Assembly (NCBI RefSeq): GCF_015714725.1
Contig: NZ_WBKM01000234.1
Location: 1-50,643, forward strand
Source: Nostoc sp. WHI
GTDB lineage: Bacteria; Cyanobacteriota; Cyanobacteriia; Cyanobacteriales; Nostocaceae
Direction: 5' to 3'
DNA: 50,643 nt
Shown one piece after another: positions 1-8,235 of this stretch. The position numbers and the translations under genes were made by a program. The notes under the pieces are model-generated. The model worked only from the letters and a program-made list of their open reading frames with translations. It had not been told where the DNA came from and did not search any database. How positions within the stretch are numbered: position 1 is the first letter of the stretch; the number at the start of each line of letters is the position of its first letter.

Positions 1-2
1 TA

Positions 3-1352
3 AGCCACAAAGAAATGTTTGGGGGTAATGGTGGTGCTGCCAGCATTAAGTTATCGAAACTCCAAGATAGCTATGCTGCTGCACTTGCTCCTTTGGGCAT
101 TGAACGGGGGGTTAAGGGCAGTAAGGCAACCCACACCAAAGTAAAGGAATATTACCAAGCGGTTAACAGTGAACCTTTGACCGCAGTCATTACAAATAAC
201 CAATTAGCACCCACTCCGTTTGAATCAGCCAGGAATTACGTTGCCAGGATTCAGTCTGATGAACACTTCCAAGCGATTAACCACCAACTGGCTGACCGTT
301 CGTTCATGGCAGAGCGATTGTTCCGTGCAGAGCAACGGGCTAGGGCCAGCGAGAAGGAACGACAACGGCTAGAAGAAATTGTGCGCGAGCTGGAATTGAA
401 AACCCAACAACTGCGGGACTTGGCCTTAGAGGATGTCGCCTGGGAGTTGGGGCTAAATTACGATTATGAGCGATGGAGGGGTCACGGACACATCATTAAT
501 ATAGATGGGCCCAAATTCTACGACTTTGCCCCCGATCAACAAAAGGGATCAGGGGGTGCGATTGACTTGGTGATGCACGTTAACAATTGCAATTTTCGGC
601 AGGCGGTTGTCTGGTTACATGAGCGTTTTGGGGAAGCCTCGGTAGAACGTGCAGCGATCGCTCACGTTAAAAACAGGGCGGCTGACATTATCCAGACTGA
701 ACCCCGTCCCCAATTCACCCCACCCGTTGAAGATAAAGCTAACTGGTCAGCCATTGAGCGTTACCTCAATCAATTTCGGGGCATTCCCTCTGATTGTGTG
801 CAAATGCTTCATAACCAAGGGCTAGTTTACGCTGATGATCAACAAAATGCTGTTTTTGTCATGCGAAATCTTGATGGTCAACGTAACGGTGCATTCCTCA
901 GAGGAACTAAGGGGGAGAACAACAGCTTTAAGGGATACGAGAAAGGAACCAAACGCCGTGATAGCTGGTTTTACTTCCACTTGGGGGGTAAGGCTAATGA
1001 TAAAACCTCAACAGCGATTCTGTGCAAGTCTCCCATCGATGCTATTTCAAGAGCCATGCTGGAATATCTTATCAGGGGCGATGTTCCACCCGAACGAACA
1101 GTCTATATGGCTATTGATGACATCAAAAGCTTACCACTTGAGCGATTGCGGAATATTCCTCATGTACTGGTGGCGTTTGGTAACGATAAAAGCGCTGATG
1201 CGGCAGCACAGGGTGTATTAGAACTAATGCCACAGTCCCAAATCAAAAAATCTCAGGCACATGATTGGAATCAGCAGCTACTTGATTATGGGCGACACTT
1301 AAGGCAACAGCAGCAACAGCAACGCCAGCAAGATGATGAATTGAGTCTTTAA
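3..1352 (+). CDS. MobV-type relaxase C-terminus fused to DUF3991/Toprim primase-like region (5' partial)
   Basis: The frame is open to the left edge, so the gene starts outside the window; the first internal ATG is at 15. The visible N-terminal part (FGG..., then RGVKGSKATHTKVKEYY) resembles the end of the plasmid Mob/Pre relaxase domain, which nicks oriT. A basic coiled-coil-like stretch follows (visible residues about 95-140). Next is a DUF3991-like segment (FYDFAPDQQKGSGGAIDLV, about 175-195), similar to CHC2/primase modules, and then a Toprim-like segment (ILCKSPIDAISRAML, AIDDIKSLP, VLVAFGNDKSADAAA). The C-terminus is Gln-rich. Relaxase/primase fusions of this kind are known from cyanobacterial plasmids and integrated elements. 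The role in conjugal DNA processing is inferred. The catalytic relaxase histidines are not visible here. Confidence 0.7.
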   Translation, partial: SHKEMFGGNGGAASIKLSKLQDSYAAALAPLGIERGVKGSKATHTKVKEYYQAVNSEPLTAVITNNQLAPTPFESARNYVARIQSDEHFQAINHQLADRSFMAERLFRAEQRARASEKERQRLEEIVRELELKTQQLRDLALEDVAWELGLNYDYERWRGHGHIINIDGPKFYDFAPDQQKGSGGAIDLVMHVNNCNFRQAVVWLHERFGEASVERAAIAHVKNRAADIIQTEPRPQFTPPVEDKANWSAIERYLNQFRGIPSDCVQMLHNQGLVYADDQQNAVFVMRNLDGQRNGAFLRGTKGENNSFKGYEKGTKRRDSWFYFHLGGKANDKTSTAILCKSPIDAISRAMLEYLIRGDVPPERTVYMAIDDIKSLPLERLRNIPHVLVAFGNDKSADAAAQGVLELMPQSQIKKSQAHDWNQQLLDYGRHLRQQQQQQRQQDDELSL

Positions 1353-2346
1353 TTAAAAGCCCTTTTGTAGTGCTGATGTAGTTTTTCTAGCCGTGAAAAA
1401 CACATTGAAACAATGCTATAGCAACTGCTACGGTGATACCTATTAGGGGTCATGACGAAATACATGTAAAAACGGACACGTTGTAAAGAATAATTACAGA
1501 AAACACTTTCTCAATTTACTAACTTGCCCAAAAAGGTATTTTTGTTCTGGCGATCGCTCCGTTTGCTCTTAGCGTTCCTGTAGGGTAGCAATCCCAGATT
1601 TGACCAAATACTTTGATGTTGCTAACAAAAATTCTGCTAACACCCAATTAAAAACAGCTAACTCTGCGCTATTCTATGAAAAAAATTCTCACCACTTTTT
1701 TAGCTTTGGGTGATCGCTTTGAGTCAAAAAATAGGTTTTGGAAAGGGACTTTCTCTCCATTAAAGAAGCTGGCACTTCTTCATAGACCCGTGCCAAGTGC
1801 TGACGAGGAAATTTTTACCTCAAGCCATGAGGCATTGGCTCTTGTAGAACCAGTTTCAATTGCCGCGTTACACGTAAGAGCCAAAACGTGTAATTACTGC
1901 CTATATATATTGATCTGGCGTTGAGCCGACAATCGTGTAATTTGCGTTTAGATGGTAGAGAGTAGAGCATATACTCTGTGGTTGCTCTCGGCACGCCCCC
2001 CTGAAAATCAAATCTATTAATGTTCAAATCCCAAAATTTTGGGGAATACTTAGTTTACGTTTTTACGTGCCATAAATATACACTTTACAACTCTGAATAA
2101 ATTGCAATCTCGATAGAGTTGGCATTTCTCCAGGGTTTTTTATATGCAATAGGTTTATTAGCGCAAAGTCTGTACTGTACTCTGAACAAACAAGCCACCC
2201 TGATGTCAGAAAAACTCTTAAGCAACGGCTGTAAAGTAAAGGCTATCAATCACTTGTAGTAAAGGTTATGGCTCGGTGCGACCGCGAAACTTCCTTGCGA
2301 TGTCGGAGCTGAAAGGCTCAATACCAATATTTGTCTTAGTCAGAGT
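1353..2346. other. Intergenic, no convincing gene
   Basis: About 1 kb without a supported gene. Short open frames here (for example 1676-1924 plus, 1815-2027 minus) lack a ribosome binding site and recognisable motifs. The stretch holds one HIP1 site (about 1550) followed by a dispersed Nostoc-type repeat (GCGTTCCTGTAGGGTAGC, about 1570) and is otherwise AT-rich. Confidence 0.5.
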
Positions 2347-3039
2347 TCAGCTTTCTCTAGTTTGCTTAATTTTTGGGTAAAATCTCCTTTTAATGGCTAA
2401 ACCTGTGCTAAGAGTACCAATAGCTAACAAACTTGGTATAAAAGTAGATTCTGGTATAGGAGTAGCTAGTGAAATAACAATGTTATCAACAGCAAGATTA
2501 TCATCAAAATTTTCTCTTCCTATTACTCCTGAAAAAATCACGGATTGCAAATTGTTAAATGTTTGAGGCAGTAGGAATGTTTGAAATTTATTTTCTAAAT
2601 TAAAAAATGTAGATACTTGTGAGTTATCGTTTTTTAATCCTCTAATGACTATTTGTGGAGATGCAAGATCATTATTAATACTAAAAGCTGCTATTTTTGA
2701 AGCATCAATACTAGCTATTGAAAAGAAAGCATTATCAGCATTTCTTATAGAAATAGTTCTACCACTTCCTCCTGCTGCTAAGTAAGGTAAATCTCCAGGA
2801 ACACAATCGACAAAACAGGTAGCTGGCTCAAAGACTAGCTCTACAATATCAAAAGCACCTTGAGCATCAAATATAAAGTTGTTAACTTCTAAAGTTTCAA
2901 AGCTAGCATTTCTTCCAGGATTATTATTGACAACATCGCTGAATGTAATTGTTTCTCCATAGGCAGATTCGTTGTTAGTCAAAATAAAAAAAAGTGCTAA
3001 ACTCCCTAAACCTACAAGAAATTTCCTGATCGTTACCAT
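2347..3039 (-). CDS. PEP-CTERM-type sorted secreted protein
   Basis: A 230-residue exported protein. It has an N-terminal signal peptide (basic MVTIRK, hydrophobic core to about residue 25, cut near SAYG/ET). The middle is a Ser/Asn/Asp-rich beta domain with a Cys pair (CFVDC, about 97-101). The tail has PEP-CTERM architecture: PIPEST, a hydrophobic stretch of about 20 residues (LLAIGTLSTGLAI), then KRRFYPK. The motif reads PES rather than PEP. Such tails are recognised and cut by exosortase, and the mature protein goes to the surface or the exopolysaccharide. The gene is unusually AT-rich compared with neighbours. It stands alone, so its substrate or partner is unknown. Family assignment rests on the tail only. 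Confidence 0.75.
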   Translation of the reverse strand: MVTIRKFLVGLGSLALFFILTNNESAYGETITFSDVVNNNPGRNASFETLEVNNFIFDAQGAFDIVELVFEPATCFVDCVPGDLPYLAAGGSGRTISIRNADNAFFSIASIDASKIAAFSINNDLASPQIVIRGLKNDNSQVSTFFNLENKFQTFLLPQTFNNLQSVIFSGVIGRENFDDNLAVDNIVISLATPIPESTFIPSLLAIGTLSTGLAIKRRFYPKIKQTRES

Positions 3040-3310
3040 TTCTTTAACACCTCTTTACTAGAGAAAGTTTAGTTAAGTTACTCAGTAGTCATTTAGTTAC
3101 AAAGTTTAACAAAGTAACTTTAAATACTGTTGTTAATAGCATACTTACTTTCACTAAATTTCAAAATATATCTTTAGGTAGAGTACAATTTTGAGCTTCA
3201 GTATCAACGAAACAAAATTTACATACTTGTAACTTTTTGAGCCATTACCTCGTAAGAACAGTGCGAAGCCGCACAGACTCTAAACCCTTCTCCTGCAATG
3301 GTTTACAGCT

Positions 3311-3652
3311 TTATATAAATTGCTGTTTTTTAATTACTGCAAAATTTACTCTTACTATCTTCCAAGCAGACTGGTTCCCAATCTTCCCAGACCTTACAAA
3401 ACTGAACGAGCCACGAGTAAACTGCTGTTCGCCCTTCTTCACCCTCGGCTTACACCCAACAAGCCCCTCTACTTCAGATGAAGAAAGAAGCCAGCCTGAT
3501 GTAGCAGCAAGTTCTAGCTCTTTGAGGTGCTGTAGTGGCTCGGCGGGTCGGAGGTGACGAGCGATCGCTTCCACCAATTGAACCACCTCTCCCAGTGCCA
3601 AGTCTGGTTGTCCAGTGGACGTGTCCAGTCTATCCAGTGGACAGTCTAACAC
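3311..3652 (-). CDS. Conserved plasmid-type hypothetical protein
   Basis: 113 residues from a GTG start; the frame stays open further upstream, so the start is uncertain. The core (LALGEVVQLVEAIARHLRP, then ASTSGW-like ATSGWLLSSSEVEGLVGCKP and FTRGSFSFVRSGKIGNQ) matches, from memory, a family of small hypothetical proteins frequent on Nostoc plasmids and mobile elements. The SSEVEGLVG segment looks like a helix-turn-helix, so DNA binding is possible but unproven. The N-terminus is encoded by a short palindromic repeat array (CCAGTGGAC units, plus strand about 3612-3646). No operon partner is visible. Alternative: a truncated copy of a longer family member. Confidence 0.5.
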   Translation of the reverse strand: MLDCPLDRLDTSTGQPDLALGEVVQLVEAIARHLRPAEPLQHLKELELAATSGWLLSSSEVEGLVGCKPRVKKGEQQFTRGSFSFVRSGKIGNQSAWKIVRVNFAVIKKQQFI

Positions 3653-3952
3653 GCGGCGATCGCGCTTTATGCCGACTGCTGACTTTCTCCTAGCCCCCTA
3701 ATTGCCGATGTCGTCATACTGCCATTTCCCGACATCTACGCCCCAAGAGGCAACAGCATCGACAATGCCACCCCCCTTATCCTTATTGGGTTAATGAACT
3801 GCAACTATCTAGCGGTGACAAGCTGACCTGAATGCAGAAACTCAAAGTTGCGGCGAATTCGGGGCAAAATCCAGGGGGTGATTTTTTAGATGAGTGTTGA
3901 AGTGACGATCCAATAACGTATAAACTTAGTACTGACATATAGATGCAAGATT
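3653..3952. other. Intergenic, possibly decayed coding sequence
   Basis: About 300 bases with no intact frame. Short plus-strand runs look gene-like in codon content but are broken by stops, which suggests decay. No RNA gene was seen. Confidence 0.35.
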
Positions 3953-4159
3953 ATGAGTAATAGGCAAACTGGCACAGTGAAATCGTTTGATGACGAAAAA
4001 GGATTTGGTTTTATAACATCGCAAAGTGGCGACGATGTTTTTGTACATTCCAAATCAATACAAGATGAATTTAAATCGCTTAAAGAGGGACAAGTAGTTT
4101 CATTTATAGTTACAATGGGTCAAAAAGGGCTACAAGCTGAGGAAGTACAGGTGATCTAA
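3953..4159 (+). CDS. Cold-shock domain (Csp) protein
   Basis: A 68-residue single CSD protein, the full length of the CspA family. It binds single-stranded RNA/DNA and is expected to act as an RNA chaperone in the cytoplasm. RNP1 reads KGFGFI (16-21) and RNP2 reads VFVHS (29-33). Two surface aromatics normally used for nucleic-acid stacking are changed: the usual KWF is KSF (Ser11) and the usual VFVHF is VFVHS (Ser33). The C-terminal half ([22 protein letters not shown]) is close to beta/gamma-proteobacterial Csp proteins, as I recall them. Together with the mobile-element surroundings this suggests horizontal transfer. A terminator follows at 4246-4296. Confidence 0.9.
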   Translation: MSNRQTGTVKSFDDEKGFGFITSQSGDDVFVHSKSIQDEFKSLKEGQVVSFIVTMGQKGLQAEEVQVI

Positions 4160-4245
4160 TCTACCCGCCCCACAGACAATTGAGGACTTAGAAAACTTCC
4201 CAGAGTTACATCAACAGCACCTAGAACAACGACGCAACCAAGCTT
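4157..4245 (+). pseudogene. Short C-terminal gene remnant after csp
   Basis: A stop-bounded frame reads LPAPQTIEDLENFPELHQQH and onward to a TAA at about 4243-4245. It has good coding character but no start codon. It looks like the tail of a decayed gene of unknown identity, positioned between csp and its terminator. Confidence 0.3.
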
Positions 4246-4296
4246 AAACCCCAATTCTCACCCCGTAGCGCGTCTCTAGCTGTGGGGTTTTGTATT
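4246..4296 (+). terminator. Rho-independent-type terminator after csp
   Basis: The inverted repeat AAACCCCA (4246-4253) / TGGGGTTT (4283-4290) is followed by TTGTATTTTG. The loop is long (29 nt). It probably ends the csp transcript. Confidence 0.5.
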
Positions 4297-4452
4297 TTGA
4301 GCTAGAGTGCGATCGCTATTGGCTTCGGACACCGCTTCGCGGTTATCCGTGTATAGGTAGCTATTGAAACATTGCATTGCTTGTATGTAAGCGATCGCCC
4401 AAGACCCAATGCCCCAAGATTTAAAATTTAGATTGAAAGCCAGAGAATAGTT

Positions 4453-4503
4453 TAGTCCCGCACACACCCTATCTATATATAAAATAGGGTGTGTGTGGGA
4501 CTA
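4453..4503. repeat. Long near-perfect hairpin
   Basis: A 20-base arm TAGTCCCGCACACACCCTAT (4453-4472) pairs with 4484-4503 with a single G:T wobble, around an 11-base AT loop. It lies in a stretch of about 530 bases (4297-4828) without genes. It has no U-tract, so it is not a standard terminator. Confidence 0.8.
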
Positions 4504-4690
4504 GCCAAAAACTTAGTGAGGGCAAGGACTTAGGCGATTTCGAGGGCATAGGGAGATACGGCAACGCCACCAAAACGTAACCGTTCACGGGGGGTAGAAT
4601 ATTCGCCTAAAAGCTAAATCTCTTGCAGAGCAATAGTTTGGGCGATTTATGCTCGGAACTAATAGTACCTAAAATATCTAAAAAACAATT

Positions 4691-4733
4691 CAATACTTCT
4701 CGGTTAAGAATTAAGCAGTATTAAGAAGTATTG
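4691..4733. repeat. Inverted repeat near recombinase 3' end
   Basis: CAATACTTC (4691-4699) and GAAGTATTG (4725-4733) form a perfect 9-bp inverted repeat, about 100 bases beyond the 3' end of the recombinase gene. It could be part of a recombination site. This is speculative. Confidence 0.4.
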
Positions 4734-4828
4734 ACTGTTGGCCAGGTTTTCCCTTTCTCGTATCCCCAAAATTGCGATAGTTCTGGGTTAGCCCTGCAAT
4801 GTCTTGGGGTCGCTCTCAGCCAAGCTCG

Positions 4829-5431
4829 TTACAAATCACCCCAATCAAAATTCAAGAAACGTCGAGCATTCAGCTTGGTATATTTTTCAGTGTGTTTGAT
4901 ATCGCGGTGTCCGAGAAAGTCCTGTATTTCCCTGGTGTTGTAACCCTGATTCACCAGATAGTAGCCGCAGGCATGGCGCATCATGTGGCAGTGTACCTTG
5001 ATATCAAGCCCAGCCTGTGCCGCCAGCCGCCCAATCAGCTTTCGCACCGCATCAGTGGACATCACCTCACCACGCTCGGAAACGAAAATATATTTGCTAT
5101 CTGGAAACATCTCTCTGAGTTCCTTGAGCAAAACTAATTCATCCTCTCTCAAGGGATGCACCCCAGAGTCACTGCCCTTTTCCCTGGTGATGAAAATCTG
5201 ACGCTCGGCCCACATCAGTGCATCCCACCTTAAACCGCACTTAGCCCCTACAGCTTCCCCCACCCGCAAGCCGTGGCGAAACATGAGCAACATCAGTGTA
5301 TAATCACGGTGAGAATAACGAGCTTTGCGATCGAGCGCAGCATTCAGCAGAGATCGCACTTCACTTGGTGTAAGGTATTCTCTAGACCTGTAATGCTTGT
5401 TGGGTAGACGAGTTGGGGGTGGCGGCCTCAT
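4829..5431 (-). CDS. FimB/FimE-like tyrosine recombinase
   Basis: A 200-residue site-specific recombinase, the short form that lacks the N-terminal SAM-like DNA-binding domain, like FimB/FimE. Catalytic set visible: Arg in FRHGLRVGEA, HxxR in HCHMMRHACG, the second His in LGHRDIKHTEKY, and the Tyr nucleophile in EKYTKL. It cuts and rejoins DNA through a 3'-phosphotyrosine link, causing inversion, excision or integration. The start is the ATG at 5431. There is a small insertion after RVGEAVGAK compared with the usual RVGEALxLxW. Neighbouring inverted repeats (4453-4503, 4691-4733) are candidate targets but nothing links them directly. Confidence 0.9.
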   Translation of the reverse strand: MRPPPPTRLPNKHYRSREYLTPSEVRSLLNAALDRKARYSHRDYTLMLLMFRHGLRVGEAVGAKCGLRWDALMWAERQIFITREKGSDSGVHPLREDELVLLKELREMFPDSKYIFVSERGEVMSTDAVRKLIGRLAAQAGLDIKVHCHMMRHACGYYLVNQGYNTREIQDFLGHRDIKHTEKYTKLNARRFLNFDWGDL

Positions 5432-5910
5432 TTACTTTCGCTGGTAGTGTCCGGTGTACGCGCTTTTTATGGACAGTCTACTACGCCACGATCCCCATTA
5501 CTCCGTTGAGAGTCGCGCCACTCAAGATTTATTGCGAACTGTTATCAATTGATGTGACTAGCTTTTAGCTGTTCTCTGCGGATACCCTGGGTAGCTTGAG
5601 ATCAAGTGCGATCGCTCCGTTGTTATGTGAGAAACTGACTGTGGAGCCATCGCCGATAATATAACTTATCGGTTTTGCTGACTTTTCACGGTATCTGGAA
5701 AACCTCTCTCTAAATCTCTCTCCTCTTAGGAGAGAGACTTTGAGTTTTCCCCCTTCCCGCGTCGGGAAGGGGGTTAGGGGGTTAGGTGTTTCGTGGCTTT
5801 TCCACATAACATGAAAAGTCAGACATTTATTAAGGAGTGCGTAGGCGTAGCCCACACTTCTCTACGAGACGCTCCGCGTAGCTTGCTTCCACAAAGTGGT
5901 ACGACAAAGC
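5432..5910. repeat. Repeat-rich spacer
   Basis: Contains several dispersed Nostoc-type palindromes. CCCTTCCCGCGTCGGGAAGGG is centred near 5764, with a TTAGGGGGTTAGG tail. A CTACGAGACGCTCCGCGTAG unit lies near 5862-5881, next to TAGGCGTAGCCCACACTTCT. The minus-strand frame 5565-5855 runs through these repeats and is not a convincing gene. Confidence 0.6.
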
Positions 5911-6228
5911 TCAGTGACCACCGGAGGCATCGCCAACTATCGGTTGTATATTGCTAACTTTGGTATTGTCTAGGTAATTATAGACTCTTCTCGAAACTTC
6001 CCGGACAAAATCTCCAGCTTTGGGATCGTAGTTTGGTCTTTGCACCAAAACACCTGCTAAATAGCTTTTCCCGTTGGGCATTTGAATAATACCCGCATCA
6101 CCAATGATAAATCTCAATGTACCAGTTTTGTGTGCGATCGCCGCTCCTTGACCAATACCAGCTGGTAGTAAACTATTGGTTTTGACACGGCGCATAAAGC
6201 AATACGCTTGGGTTAAGGCTAAAACTCT
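5911..6228 (-). pseudogene. Class A beta-lactamase-like serine hydrolase, C-terminal remnant
   Basis: About 105 residues remain of a protein normally near 300. The segment reads NSLLPAGIGQGAAIAHKTGT, carrying the KTG triad of penicillin-recognising serine hydrolases, followed by IGDAGIIQMPNGKSYLAGVL and the closing helix VREVSRRVYNYL. The open frame extends upstream of the ATG at 6195 to a TAA at 6229-6231, still in family-like sequence (ALTQAYCFMRRVKTN). So the gene is truncated rather than started at that ATG. The SxxK and SDN motifs are missing; activity is therefore impossible. Flanking repeats probably mark the rearrangement. Confidence 0.7.
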
Positions 6229-6487
6229 TTATCAAAGTCATTCTTTTTAACGTAGACGCGGAGCGGCTTGCCGCAGGCTACCACAGAGGCGCAGAGAAAA
6301 CAGAGAGCGGAAAAAAATGCTTAACTGAACTGTATTGGCTTTTAACCCACGGAGGCGGTCACTGAGCTTGTCGTTGGCGCAGCCTCTCGTAGAGAAGTGT
6401 GGGTTTTGTCTGTGTAGCCGCGACTTCCAGTTGCCCGGCGAGTAATAAATTAGACTTTTCAAACAACCTCTAAATAAAATCTCCAGC
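6229..6487. repeat. Dispersed-repeat spacer with a MITE terminal-repeat copy
   Basis: Holds repeat units (GACGCGGAGCGGCTTGCCGC near 6254; CTCTCGTAGAGAAGTGTGGG near 6384). It also holds the 20-mer ACTTTTCAAACAACCTCTAA at 6454-6473, which is identical to the right end of the MITE-like element at 42290-42309. The 88-codon minus frame over this stretch is repeat-derived. Confidence 0.6.
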
Positions 6488-7273
6488 CTAAAATTCCGGT
6501 TGTTGATATCCAAGGTAAATTGCTTCTAAAAAAATATCAGATGTAACAGCTTCCGGCAACTTCTCTAAACTAATAATAGTTTGAACCTGCTGGGCTAACT
6601 TCAGAGCTAATAAAGCTCTTGCCTTTGGTGACATTGCAGAACGTCGCTGCAAATACTCACGAATAATAGCAAAATCATCAGGTAACAAGGGCGATAAATC
6701 GGCAATTTGGATTAACTGTTCATGAAGTACCTTTGCCTCTTCTGAAATTGTCAATCTCGCGGATGCAGTAGGTGTTTGGGCTTGAATTACAATTGTGCCA
6801 GCTGCCAAATCACCCAAACGCTTTTCGTTGCGACCTAACATAATTAAAAAAGCGCCAATAAACAAAGTTTCATCAAAGGGTCGTAGTAAGGCACGTAGCG
6901 TTGCCTGTTGTAGCCCGATGAGTCTACCATCATCTCGAACTACGCGAATTTTAGCAAACCGTTTACCAGGAGTTTGCCCAAACCATAAGGTTTCAAAAAA
7001 TACAAAATAGCTAATGTAAATCGCAAAGGCGATCAGAAAGAAAATTGCTATTAACCAAAGTCCTAAATTCTGAGCATTTGTAATCAAGTCCTCAAAAAAA
7101 TTAAACAGTTGGGTAGAAAATACAGTCCAGGTAAGGAAAAATACAAGCAAGGTTACAGTCAAAACTGTATAGTCAATCAACAGCGCCAAAGCTCGATTAC
7201 CGATTCCTGCTAAAGTGAATTCCAGCTCCACACTTTCTGGAGTCTGGAATGTGATGCGATTAAAAAAGCGCAT
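6488..7273 (-). CDS. RDD family membrane protein
   Basis: A 261-residue inner-membrane protein. The RDD hallmarks are visible: Arg/Asp in GNRALALLIDYTVL (residues about 25-38) at the first membrane helix, then a second hydrophobic block (about 70-100), and GQTPGKRFAKIRVVRDDGRL. The C-terminal 100 residues are soluble and helical. RDD proteins are proposed transporters or membrane scaffolds; the substrate is unknown. It lies 45 bases after the membrane gene 7319-8155 on the same strand, so the two are probably co-transcribed. They are divergent from a SpoIIM-family gene, a common bacterial neighbourhood. Confidence 0.85.
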   Translation of the reverse strand: MRFFNRITFQTPESVELEFTLAGIGNRALALLIDYTVLTVTLLVFFLTWTVFSTQLFNFFEDLITNAQNLGLWLIAIFFLIAFAIYISYFVFFETLWFGQTPGKRFAKIRVVRDDGRLIGLQQATLRALLRPFDETLFIGAFLIMLGRNEKRLGDLAAGTIVIQAQTPTASARLTISEEAKVLHEQLIQIADLSPLLPDDFAIIREYLQRRSAMSPKARALLALKLAQQVQTIISLEKLPEAVTSDIFLEAIYLGYQQPEF

Positions 7274-7318
7274 ATTTTAACTAATTCAAAATTAATTGAG
7301 TTGAATTAAGCTGTTGAG

Positions 7319-8155
7319 TTAACGAAAATCTTGCGAGGGAGGTTCTCGTAATTGTAAACCTAGACCTTCACGCCGACTACGCAAGTCTAAGTATAGAACA
7401 GCTTTTAGTGCTTGCCAGAATGGCATGACTAAAATTCCACCTATCAAGCTTCCAATCAAAGAAATCAAATACACAATCGAGTAGATGGCAGAACCTTCCT
7501 CAAGCCTCAAGAGGAATAAGCTAGGTATATAGTTTAATACAAATACTAACGGCAATGTAACGATAAAACCAACTAAAACAATGCCCTGAATCCGAAAGAC
7601 TGAGGCTTTGGTTAACTCCCAACTTCTGGCAACACTTTCGCCACCATTGATATTTTCCTCAACTGCTAGGGGCACCTCAGCTACTATCCAACGAGAGTAG
7701 AACCAGGTTAGTCCCAACAATACAATACCTGCTATTGCCAATGTGGTTGCGACTATAACGCCTGAAACGCCTAATATCCCTCCTAATGCTACTCCGATCA
7801 AGCCAGCTAGCATACCGCCCACGATCGCTAGTCCGAAATAAATTACCAGCAAAGATATACCTACTTGGAAACCAACTCTTAAAAATGACCAAAGACGTGG
7901 ATTAATATGGCTGCTAGCAGTTTGAACACCTTCAGGTTGATAAATCAATTCTCCAAAAGCCAAGCGTGAAATTAGTCCAGAAATAGCTGCATATTTTGCC
8001 CAGCCATAGATCGGAACTATAACCCACAAGTGAGCAATTAAAGCCAGCCTCAAATAAGTCTTCAGATGAGAACGATACAACCGCACCGCAGCACTGACAA
8101 CGTTACCGATACTCAGTGGTAGTATCTGACCGGGAGATCCAAAATTTTCAGACAT
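7319..8155 (-). CDS. Polytopic membrane protein (glycerophosphodiesterase-membrane-domain-like)
   Basis: 278 residues with about six hydrophobic segments (roughly 40-60, 95-125, 128-165, 190-220 and 225-250). It opens with a soluble stretch ending LSIGNVVSAAVRLYRSHLK, typical of the DUF975/GPDPase_memb type of membrane protein. The second half has VPLAVEENINGGESVARSWE, a conserved loop of that family as I recall it (EN...S..RSW). No catalytic residues are seen. The role is unknown; location in the membrane is clear. First gene of a probable two-gene unit with the RDD protein. Confidence 0.65.
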   Translation of the reverse strand: MSENFGSPGQILPLSIGNVVSAAVRLYRSHLKTYLRLALIAHLWVIVPIYGWAKYAAISGLISRLAFGELIYQPEGVQTASSHINPRLWSFLRVGFQVGISLLVIYFGLAIVGGMLAGLIGVALGGILGVSGVIVATTLAIAGIVLLGLTWFYSRWIVAEVPLAVEENINGGESVARSWELTKASVFRIQGIVLVGFIVTLPLVFVLNYIPSLFLLRLEEGSAIYSIVYLISLIGSLIGGILVMPFWQALKAVLYLDLRSRREGLGLQLREPPSQDFR

Positions 8156-8235
8156 AATGCCAAATTTCCCTTGAAATTACGGAGATGAATTTGAGGCTAT
8201 CTTAAGCTAAGTTAAATTCAGTGTTCCCAAAATTC

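Noticed and set aside
5565..5855. 96-codon minus-strand frame
   Set aside because: It runs through GGGAAGGGGG-type and other dispersed repeats, has no ribosome binding site and no family-like sequence.
6247..6513. 88-codon minus-strand frame
   Set aside because: Its C-terminal half (LRLCGSLRQAAPRLR) is a translation of a common Nostoc repeat, and it overlaps the end of the RDD gene.
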